A stretch of 64,000 bases of DNA from Mycolicibacterium lacusdiani (GTDB taxonomy: Bacteria; Actinomycetota; Actinomycetes; Mycobacteriales; Mycobacteriaceae). Under the pieces are notes generated by a model. That model ran no database searches. It was not told the origin of the DNA and saw only the letters and a program-made list of their open reading frames with translations. This document shows positions 44,501-52,800 of the stretch, piece by piece; the stretch's first letter is position 1, and the number at the start of each line of letters is the position of its first letter. Both the position numbers and the translations under genes were made by a program. The DNA is taken from NCBI RefSeq assembly GCF_021916785.1, contig NZ_JAKCFC010000004.1, positions 100,881 to 164,880 on the forward strand, given 5' to 3'.

Positions 44501-45904
44501 CTACCGTGCCTTGGCGCGGAATTCGGCGCCGCGGGAAGTGGGGTCGTGGCCGGTGAGCACCACGTCGGGAATGCCGGTGGGCGCCCGCGGATCGCCGAAG
44601 CGAGCCGACATCGGCTCCGAGTTCGCCGGTACGTCGTAGCCAGGCGGCGGAGGTGGGAAGGGTGCTGACTGTTCGATGAGTCGCGCGTAGTACTCCAGCC
44701 ACTTGCCGTGATTGAAGGTCAGCGCTCCGACGATGCGGCCGTTCTTGCCGAAGGCCGCGGCAAAGCGAAGATCTTCGACGGAGCCTTGGGTGAAGACGAT
44801 CTCGTCACCGAAGGAGCAAACGCCGACACCCTTGATGTTGACCCCGAATTGACCGGACCAGAACTGGGGCAGCGGCAGATGCGGGCGTCGTCCCCTTTCG
44901 AGATTGACCATGTTGTGCGCGGCGGTTTGGGCACCCAGAACGGCGGCGTCGACGTGTTCGATTGCCATGAACTGATATTCGTAGAGGACGTGCGGGGCAC
45001 GCGCGATGTCGCCGGCCACGAAGACGTTGTCGGTCACCACGCCGTTGATGTCGAAGGCGCGGCACCCCGCATCGCAGGCGACCCCCCAGAATCCGGCGGC
45101 GAGTTCGGCGCCGTCGAGCCATTCGATGTTTCGGACCGAGCCCAGCGACGCGACCACCACGTCGACGTCGAGAGTCGTGCCGTCGGACAACTGCGCCTGC
45201 CGAACGTGGCCGTCGGCGTCACCCTTGAGTGCCTCGACTGCGACGCCGGTTCGTAGGTCGACCCCGGCGTCACGTTGCATCTTGGCGGCGATGTCGCCGA
45301 TCACCCCGCCCAAGGGGCCGACCAGCGGCGCGCTCGAGCGTTCGGCGACCGTGACGTCCAGTCCCAGATCGCGGCACACGGAGGCCATCTCGGATCCGAT
45401 GAAGCCTGCCCCGACGATCAAGACACGCTTGGGCCGGGCCTTGAACGCCTCTTGGATCTTGGCCGCGTCATCGCTCGTACGCAGCGTGAAGAGGCCCTTG
45501 AGCTTGGCCTCCTCCGGGTTGAACCAGGCACGCGACCGGACGCCGGTGGCGATGAGCAACCGGTCGTAGGGCACCTTGTCCCCGTTGGCCAGCAACACCT
45601 CCCGGTTGTCGCGGTCCAAACCGGTCGCGGCGACGCCGAGCCGCCAGTCGGCGTCGACCTCTCGCATCCGGGGCAGCTTGGTGTTTCCCGCGGGTACCCA
45701 TCCCTTGAGGACCTGCTTCGACAGCGGCGGGCGGTCGTAGGGCTCGTGTACCTCGTCGCCGATGATGGTCAGCGAGCCGGTGAAGCCCTCGTCTCGCAAC
45801 GCCTCGGCAGCGCGCAGCCCAGTCAACGACGCACCGACGATGACGATGCGGCCCTGCGCCTTGAACGTCCGGACCAAGTCGTCGATCAGCGCGTACGCGG
45901 TCAC
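44501..45904 (-). CDS. FAD/NAD(P)H-dependent ferredoxin reductase
   Basis: 467-residue flavoprotein of the rubredoxin/ferredoxin reductase type: FAD motif IVIVGASLTGLRAAEAL near the start, NAD(P)-binding VLIVGAGFIGSE at about 165, and TDNVFVAGDIARAP. Start GTG 45904 overlaps the ferredoxin stop (GTGA). It passes electrons to the ferredoxin next to it for the P450. The C-terminal FGV..VCSFGDEIVF domain is typical of this reductase. Confidence 0.9.
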   Translation of the reverse strand: MTAYALIDDLVRTFKAQGRIVIVGASLTGLRAAEALRDEGFTGSLTIIGDEVHEPYDRPPLSKQVLKGWVPAGNTKLPRMREVDADWRLGVAATGLDRDNREVLLANGDKVPYDRLLIATGVRSRAWFNPEEAKLKGLFTLRTSDDAAKIQEAFKARPKRVLIVGAGFIGSEMASVCRDLGLDVTVAERSSAPLVGPLGGVIGDIAAKMQRDAGVDLRTGVAVEALKGDADGHVRQAQLSDGTTLDVDVVVASLGSVRNIEWLDGAELAAGFWGVACDAGCRAFDINGVVTDNVFVAGDIARAPHVLYEYQFMAIEHVDAAVLGAQTAAHNMVNLERGRRPHLPLPQFWSGQFGVNIKGVGVCSFGDEIVFTQGSVEDLRFAAAFGKNGRIVGALTFNHGKWLEYYARLIEQSAPFPPPPPGYDVPANSEPMSARFGDPRAPTGIPDVVLTGHDPTSRGAEFRAKAR

Positions 45905-46116
45905 GTGGTCGTCCGATCCGCAGGTGGATCCATCTCGGCGACGATGGCCTGCACTGGACAAGAGGCCACGGCACGGGCCACCTGTTGCCGTTGCGACTCA
46001 GGGGGATTCGGGTCGTAGGCGAGCGCCTCCTCGCCGTTGAGCTGAAGCACCTCCGGAGCCAGTGGCACGCACTGCGCATATCCGAGGCACCTGTTCAAAT
46101 CCACGACGATGCGCAT
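45901..46116 (-). CDS. [3Fe-4S]-type ferredoxin
   Basis: 71 residues. Cys10, Cys16 and Cys53 with the C-L-G-Y-A-Q-C ... CP pattern: the second Cys of a 4Fe site is replaced, as in P450-linked 3Fe-4S ferredoxins. AAGGAG ten bases before the ATG. First gene of the four-gene P450 operon. Confidence 0.92.
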   Translation of the reverse strand: MRIVVDLNRCLGYAQCVPLAPEVLQLNGEEALAYDPNPPESQRQQVARAVASCPVQAIVAEMDPPADRTTT

Positions 46117-46148
46117 GCTCTTCGGCTCCTTCTCAACCGACGCTGAGG

Positions 46149-46160
46149 GCTGGTCAGCGC
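46149..46160. promoter_or_regulatory. Palindromic operator-like site 1 (P450 operon)
   Basis: GCTG-GT-CAGC plus GC, i.e. GCTGGTCAGCGC, the reverse complement of the first 12 bases of the second site, 33 bp upstream of the ferredoxin start. Could bind an unlinked regulator. Confidence 0.4.
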
Positions 46161-46251
46161 TGCTCCGAAGTCGGAGTGATTGAGCCGACGGTACGGCAGG
46201 GACCTGCTCGCGGGGCGGTATTCGAACAGGAGGAATGACCTTGCCGAAACG

Positions 46252-46265
46252 GCGCTGACCAGCGC
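46252..46265. promoter_or_regulatory. Palindromic operator-like site 2 (P450 operon)
   Basis: GCGCTG-AC-CAGCGC, perfect 6+6 palindrome. Its first 12 bases are the reverse complement of site 1, about 90 bp away. Twin sites suggest a regulator of the P450 operon; no candidate gene is adjacent. Confidence 0.4.
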
Positions 46266-46509
46266 TTGCAAAGGCAACGAGATGTCGCCGCGGGCATGCC
46301 TCTACCTGCTCGGTGCAGGCGTCGGGCACGGCACGCAGACCCGATGTTCGCTGCGACAGCAGCAGCACACTCGGCCGCCCGACCAGAGCGTGTATGTCGG
46401 GATCGTGACGGCATCACCCGATGCTGCCGGTTCGCCCCGTAGGGCGGTCTAGCCTCCTTCCCGTGAACCAGTACCGCCGCGTTCTCGCGAAGTCGGGATA
46501 GGGACGCCC

Positions 46510-47808
46510 ATGCCCGGACCGGTTGCCATCCACTTCTTCCTCGAACTCGCCGTCATCCTCGCGGCCTGCCGCGTCGTGGGCCTCCTGGCACGGCGCATCG
46601 GTCAACCGCAGGTCGTTGGCGAGATGATCGCCGGCGTCGTCCTCGGTCCATCCCTGCTGGGACTGATCGCACCCGGCGTCCAGGACTGGCTGTTCCCGCC
46701 GGGCGACGCGAACACCGTGCTGTACACGGTGGCGCAGATCGGCCTCGTGCTCTACATGTTCCTCATCGGGCTCAACTTCGACGTCGACCTGATCAAGCAT
46801 CGCGCGGCCACCGCGGTGGCGGTGTCGACGGCGGGCTTCGTGACGCCACTCGCCCTCGGCGCGCTCATCGCCGCGCCGCTGCTGGGCGCCGGCATCTTCT
46901 TCGGCGAGAACGTCACGCTGCTGATGGCCATGCTGTTCCTCGGCGCGTCGATCGCCACGACCGCCTTCCCGATGCTCGCCCGGATCATCTTCGAGAAGCG
47001 GCTCACCGGAACACCCTTGGGCACATTGGCATTGGCATGTGGGGCGACCGACGACGCGCTGTCCTGGTGCATCCTCGCGGTCGTCCTCGCCATGAACCAG
47101 GGCAGCTCGTCCACCGCCATCCTGGCGATCGGTGGCGGCATCCTCTACGCGCTGTTCGTCCTGACGATCGGACGACGGGCGCTGCGCCCGCTCGGACCGC
47201 TGTCGGAACGTCAGAACGGCATCAGCGCGCCCGTGCTCAGCATCGTGCTTTGCGTGCTCATGCTGTGCGCCTGGTTCACCGACCTCATCGGCATCTACGC
47301 GATCTTCGGTGCGTTCATCCTCGGCGTCGCCATGCCCTCCGGATTCTTCGCCAACCGACTCACCGGCACGCTCGAGCCGACGGTCACCACGTTCCTGCTG
47401 CCGCTGTTCTTCGTCTACTCGGGCCTGAACACCCAGATCGGCCTGGTCGACACCCCTGGGCTCTGGGCGGTGACGCTCGGGCTCCTCGTCGTGTCGATCG
47501 CCGGCAAGGGAGTCGCGTGCGCGCTGGCCGCGCGTCTGCGCAAGGTTCCACTGCGCGAATCCGTGGCCCTCGGCGCGCTCATGAACGCACGGGGGCTCAT
47601 CGAACTGATCCTGCTCAACATCGGGTTGCAAGCCGGGATCATCACCCCCACGCTCTTCACCATCCTGGTACTCGTCGCCATCGTCACCACTCTGATGGCC
47701 TCGCCGATCTTCGAGTTCGTCTACGGACGCCACCGCTCGGCGGCGGATCGCAGCGATGCGGGGCCGAACGAGGTCAAACCGCCTGCCGTCAATGCCAACG
47801 AAACGTAA
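46510..47808 (+). CDS. CPA2-family cation/proton antiporter
   Basis: 432 residues with about 12 transmembrane helices. KefB/NapA-like: start region RRIGQPQVVGEMIAGVVLGPSLLG, then ASIATTAFPMLARI and ATDDALSWCIL (D-D exchange site). Probably Na+(K+)/H+ exchange in the plasma membrane. Stand-alone gene. Confidence 0.88.
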   Translation: MPGPVAIHFFLELAVILAACRVVGLLARRIGQPQVVGEMIAGVVLGPSLLGLIAPGVQDWLFPPGDANTVLYTVAQIGLVLYMFLIGLNFDVDLIKHRAATAVAVSTAGFVTPLALGALIAAPLLGAGIFFGENVTLLMAMLFLGASIATTAFPMLARIIFEKRLTGTPLGTLALACGATDDALSWCILAVVLAMNQGSSSTAILAIGGGILYALFVLTIGRRALRPLGPLSERQNGISAPVLSIVLCVLMLCAWFTDLIGIYAIFGAFILGVAMPSGFFANRLTGTLEPTVTTFLLPLFFVYSGLNTQIGLVDTPGLWAVTLGLLVVSIAGKGVACALAARLRKVPLRESVALGALMNARGLIELILLNIGLQAGIITPTLFTILVLVAIVTTLMASPIFEFVYGRHRSAADRSDAGPNEVKPPAVNANET

Positions 47809-47987
47809 GTGATCGGTAACAACTAATGCGCCGTGCTCGTAGTGCGTTCGGACACCGCGCAATCCACACCGACAGCGCCGATTTCGCGTCACTCACCTGC
47901 GTTCTTCTCGCTGGCAGTGGCGGCGGGCGCGTGTACCGTTCGAACTGCTGAGTGACTTCTTCGACCCGGCCCGAGGGAAGGCAAATC
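47809..47987. other. Short gap before the halogenase gene
   Basis: 179 bp. No gene; GAGGGAAGG forms the ribosome site of the next gene. The promoter of the PKS locus should be here, but I could not assign a motif. Confidence 0.3.
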
Positions 47988-49748
47988 GTGGACGTGCAAG
48001 CACACCTGTCGCAGCTAACTTCAGAAGCCCGAGAAGCGCTCGCGGACAAGATCAAAGCCCGCCTCGCACGGGCCGGCGACGTCACCACCGATCACGACGT
48101 CAGCATCATCGGCGGCGGCATCGCGGCGCTCACCCTCGCGCTCGAGATCCGCAGCGCACGCCCCGGTACCCGCGTCCTGATCATCGAACCGACGCCGCAC
48201 CCGGTCCCGGAGATCACCCACACCGTCGGTGAATCGACCGTCGAGGTGTCCGCGCACTACCTGCGCGACCGGCTCGGCATGGCCGACCACCTGCGGACGT
48301 CCCAGATCCGCAAGATGGGGCTGCGGATGTTCTTCTCCCGCGAGGGCAACACCGACATCACCCGACGCGTCGAACTCGGCAGCTCGACGTTCACGTCCCA
48401 GACCACCTATCAGATCGACCGGGGCAGGCTGGAGAACGAGCTACACCAACGCTGTCTCGCAGCGGGTGTCGACATGATCGTCGGCCGTGCCCGGTCGATC
48501 GACGTCGGTGCCGGTGACAGTCCGCACACGCTTTCGATCCAGAGCGACGACGCAGTCACCCGGACGACGGCGCGCTGGGTGGTCGACGCGTCTGGTCGCA
48601 ACCGGACGCTCCCCCGCGAACTCGACCTCAAGCGCGACAACGGCCACGCGTGCAATGCGGCATGGTTCCGGGTCGGCGCCGAGATCAACGTCGGCGAGTG
48701 GAGCGACGACCCCGACTGGCATTCGCGCCTGGACGAGGGCGACCGCTCGTTCTCCACCAATCACCTCATGGGTGAGGGCTACTGGGTGTGGCTGATCCGT
48801 TTGGCGTCCGGTGCGACCAGCGTCGGCATCGTCGCCGACCCCGCCTTCCACTCGTTCGACGGCTTCAACACCCTGGCCAAGGCCAAGGCGTGGCTCGCCG
48901 AGCACGAACCGCAATGCGCGGCGGAGGTCGCGAAGTTCGACGACCTGATCATGGACTTCCGCGTGATGAAGCACTACAGCCACACAGTGACGAAGGTCTT
49001 CGACGGCGGTGACCGCTGGTGCGTCACCGGCGACGCCGGAGTCTTCCTGGATCCGCTGTACTCGTCGGGTCTGGACCTGGTCGCCATCGGAAACGGCCTC
49101 ATCACCGACATGATCGGCCGCGACCTCGACGGCGAGAACGTGATCGCCCGCGCGGCGATCAGCGATTCGCTCTTCCGGTCGCTGACCGACATGTGGCTCA
49201 ACATCTACCGCGACCAGTACGTCCTGATGGGTTCGCCGACGGTCATGTCGGCAAAGGTCATCTGGGACATCGCCTTCTACTGGGGCTTCGTCGGATTCCT
49301 GTACAGCAACGACCGATTCACCCGCGTCGCCGACGACCCGGCATTCGTGCCGTACCTTCAGGGACTCATCGACCTCAGCAACCGCATGCAGGCGTTCTTC
49401 CGGGAGTGGGCGGCAGTCGAGGGCGCCGACTCTCCCGTCGACTTCGTCGACCTGTACTCGCCACTGGACTTCATGAAGACCCTGCACCACGCGATGATCG
49501 GCGAATCAGAGGGGTTCGACGAGGGCTTCGACGCCAACGCGCGACTGCTCCGGCAGGTGGCAGGCCAGATGATCGACACCGTGCTCGCGGACAAGTCGTC
49601 GAACTTCTCCGACGATGCGGTCATGGCGCAGGTGCAGGCGTGGCAGCGCGACGGCTTGGTGCGCGACCTCCGGGCGACCTACCGGCACGAGCAGGAGACC
49701 AACCCGATCACGACCGACTGGGTTCTCAGCGCCGCGCCCGCGCACTGA
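47988..49748 (+). CDS. Flavin-dependent halogenase-like monooxygenase
   Basis: 586 residues. FAD motif IIGGGIAALTLAL, GEST (as GES/T of halogenases), a Lys in IRKMGLRMFF that aligns with the essential Lys of PrnA/CmlS-type enzymes, and GDAGVFLDPLYSSGLDL, the halogenase signature around the flavin. The WxWxIP motif appears as WVWLIR, with Arg for the Pro. Start GTG 47988 (GGGAAGG upstream); first residues VDVQAHLSQLTSEAREALAD look like the linker seen in NRPS/PKS partners. Likely acts on a carrier-bound polyketide; hydroxylase not excluded. Confidence 0.7.
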   Translation: MDVQAHLSQLTSEAREALADKIKARLARAGDVTTDHDVSIIGGGIAALTLALEIRSARPGTRVLIIEPTPHPVPEITHTVGESTVEVSAHYLRDRLGMADHLRTSQIRKMGLRMFFSREGNTDITRRVELGSSTFTSQTTYQIDRGRLENELHQRCLAAGVDMIVGRARSIDVGAGDSPHTLSIQSDDAVTRTTARWVVDASGRNRTLPRELDLKRDNGHACNAAWFRVGAEINVGEWSDDPDWHSRLDEGDRSFSTNHLMGEGYWVWLIRLASGATSVGIVADPAFHSFDGFNTLAKAKAWLAEHEPQCAAEVAKFDDLIMDFRVMKHYSHTVTKVFDGGDRWCVTGDAGVFLDPLYSSGLDLVAIGNGLITDMIGRDLDGENVIARAAISDSLFRSLTDMWLNIYRDQYVLMGSPTVMSAKVIWDIAFYWGFVGFLYSNDRFTRVADDPAFVPYLQGLIDLSNRMQAFFREWAAVEGADSPVDFVDLYSPLDFMKTLHHAMIGESEGFDEGFDANARLLRQVAGQMIDTVLADKSSNFSDDAVMAQVQAWQRDGLVRDLRATYRHEQETNPITTDWVLSAAPAH

Positions 49749-49847
49749 CCGATCTGAAACCAGGCAAGACCGTGCCGACCTCTCCGGGCATCACGCCACG
49801 GATCGCCGCCACGTGCCGCACTATGAATTCAGGCTGTACGGAAGAGG

Positions 49848-52800
49848 ATGAAGGTGCCCGATAAGCAGGACCGACCAGACCGCGAGCCGTTGGCGATCGT
49901 CGGGATTGGATGTCGTCTTCCGGGTGACGTCGGTTCACCGGAGGACTACTGGGAGCTGCTGTGCAGCGGGACCGACGCCACCCGCGTCGTCCCCGAGACA
50001 CGGTGGACCGCAACGCGGTTCTTCGACTCCAATCCAACCAAGGCCGGCAAGATGGTCACCCGCCGGGGCGGGTACCTCGAGGAGATCGACCAGTTCGACG
50101 CGCAGTTCTTCGGCATCTCGCCGCGCGAGGCGAACCTGCTCGACCCGCAACAGCGCCTGCTGCTGCAGACCACGTGGGAGGCGCTGGAGGACGGCGGCAT
50201 CCCTGCACAATCGCTGGCCGGTACCGCGGTCGGCGTGTTCATCGGCGGATTCACCCTCGACTACCAACTCCTGCAGAACCAGGGCACCACCAGCCGCTTC
50301 CGCTTCAAGACCCATTCCGCCACCGGAATGATGATGACGATGCTGGCGAACCGCATCTCCTACGCGTTCGACCTGCGGGGACCCAGCATGTCGATCGACA
50401 CCGCGTGCTCGAGTTCCCTCGTCGCGGTACACCTGGCCGCCCAGAGCATCTGGAACGGCGAATGCGATCTCGCGCTCGCGGGCGGCGTGAACGTCATCGT
50501 CGGACCCAACACCGCCATCGCGGAGTCCAAGAGCGGATTCCTCAGTCCCGACGGCCGCTGCAAGGCCTTCGACGAGTCCGCCGACGGCTACGCCCGCGGT
50601 GAGGGCGGCGCCGTCGTCGTCATCAAGCCACTCGAGCAGGCACTCCACGACGGTGACCGGATCTACGCGCAGGTGCTGGGCTCGGCCGTCACCCAGGACG
50701 GCAACACCGACGGCATCACCGTGCCCAGCGAGGACGCACAAAGGTCGGCCATCACGACCGCCCTGCGGCGTGCCGGCGTCCACCCGAACGAGGTCGGCTA
50801 CGTGGAGGCGCACGGCACGGGGACGCCGGTCGGCGATCCCGTCGAGCTGCGCGCCCTCGCCGGCGCGCTCGCGTCCGACCGGCCGACCAGCGAGCCGCTG
50901 CTGGTCGGGTCGGTCAAGACCAACATCGGCCATCTCGAGGCCGGCGCAGGCGTGGCCGGACTGATCAAGGCCGCACTGGTCCTCCAGCACGGCCACATCC
51001 CCGCCAACCTCCACTTCGACAACCCCACCAGCGTCTTCGCCGAACTCAACGTCGACGTCCCACGCGCCGGTCGCCCGTTCCCGGACGGCGAGCGGCGGAT
51101 CGCGGGCGTCAACTCGTTCGGGTTCGGCGGTACCAACGCCCACGTCGTCCTCGCCGAACCCCCCACCCCTCGGCCGCAGCAGGCCGACGACCACCGTCGG
51201 CAGTCCTCGCCGACCGTCCTGCCGATCTCGGCGCGCAGCGAGGACGCCCTGGTGGCCGTCGCGCAGCAGTTGGCCGACCACGTGCGTGCGCACCCCGACC
51301 TCACGCTGGCCGACCTCGGCTACAACCTCAGCCAGCGCCGCTCCCACCTCACCTACCGCCGAGCCCTGATCGCCGACGGCATCGACGACGCGCTGGACCA
51401 ACTCGACGCCATCGCCGCCGGCGGCGGGCAAACCTCCGCGGGGCGGACGTCGACGACCTCGCCCCGGCTGGCCTTCGTCTGCACCGGCATGGGACCCCAG
51501 TGGTGGAAGATGTGCCGCGGGCTGCTCGACGTCTACCCCGTCTTCACCGAGACGATCACCGCCTGCGACCGCGAGCTGTCGAAGTACACCAACTGGTCGC
51601 TGCTCGAGGAACTCCTGCGCGACGAGAACGACTCCCGCATGGGCGACACCGAGATCGCCCAACCCGCCAACTTCGCCGTCCAGGTGGCACTGGCCGCGCA
51701 ACTGCGCGAATTCGGCATCGTCCCCGACGCGGTGGTCGGGCACAGCGCAGGCGAAGTCGCCGCTCATCATCTCGCCGGCCTCCTGACCTTCGAGCAGGCC
51801 GTCCACGTGATCTACCACCGGAGCCGGCTGCAGCAACGGACCACCGGCATGGGTCGCATGCTCGCCGTCGGCCTGAGCGCCGAAAGACTGCTGCAGACAG
51901 TCGATCCCGCCATGCTCGCCGAGTTCGGCCAGCGCGTGTCGGTGGCCGCGATCAACAGCCCGTTCGCGGTGACGATCGCCGGTGACGGAGACGTCCTCGA
52001 CGAGATCGCCCGCCAGCTCGACGAAGCCGACGTGTTCAACCGACACCTCCCGGTCGCGGTGCCGTACCACACGCACTACATGGACACCGTGAAGGACGAC
52101 CTCCTGAAGGCGTTCGCCGGACTGTCGTCGGCCACCGCGACCATCCCGCTGTACTCCACGGTCACCGGAGAGCAGCTCACCGACTACTCGGCCGGCGCCG
52201 CCTACTGGTGGCAGAACACCCGCGCCACAGTGCTCTTCGAGCCTGCCGCCCGCCGCATGCTCGAGGACGGCTACACGCACTTCGTCGAGCTGGGCCCCCA
52301 CCCGGTGCTCGCGTCGTCCATCCACGAGATCGCCGGAACGCAGGCGGTATCGGTCCTCGCGACCCAGCGGCGCAACGGCGACGACGACCGCAGTCTCCTC
52401 GAATGCGTTGGCGCGCTGCACGGCAATGGTCACGACGTCGCGTGGGAGGCGTTGAATCCGCGACGCGGGTCGAAGCTGGTCAAGCTCCCCTCCTACCCCT
52501 GGCAGTCTAAGCGCTTCTGGAACGAGCCCCCGGAGGCGGCACAGGACTTGCACTACGAGCCCGTCCACCGGCTGCTGGGCCAACCGGTCAGCGCCGTGCA
52601 TCCCACCTGGGAGGGCGAACTCAGCGTCGCGACCATCGGATTCCTGGCAGACCATCAGGTTCAGGGCACCGTCGTGGTGCCCGGCGCGGTGTTCGCCGAG
52701 ATGGCCGCCGCCGCTGCACACGAGACGTACGGAACCGCGTGCAGCGTCGATGATCTCGTACTCCACCGTGCCCTCATCATCGACGACGCCTGCGACCCTC

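Larger units (their letters stand above)
46117..46509. promoter_or_regulatory. P450 operon control region and gap
   Basis: 393 bp upstream of the ferredoxin operon and before the antiporter. No supported gene. Two palindromes share the core GCTGGTCAGC (separate entries). A hairpin GCCCCGTAGGGC-like region near 46435-46450 is weak. No clear -10/-35. Confidence 0.5.

Noticed and set aside
46117..46509. Small plus-strand frame of about 90 codons in the P450 gap.
   Set aside because: No ribosome-binding site, no conserved motif and codon use unlike neighbours.
49935..52766. Very long open frame (over 900 codons) antisense to the PKS.
   Set aside because: High-GC shadow: composition low-complexity, no start signal, and the sense strand has all catalytic motifs.
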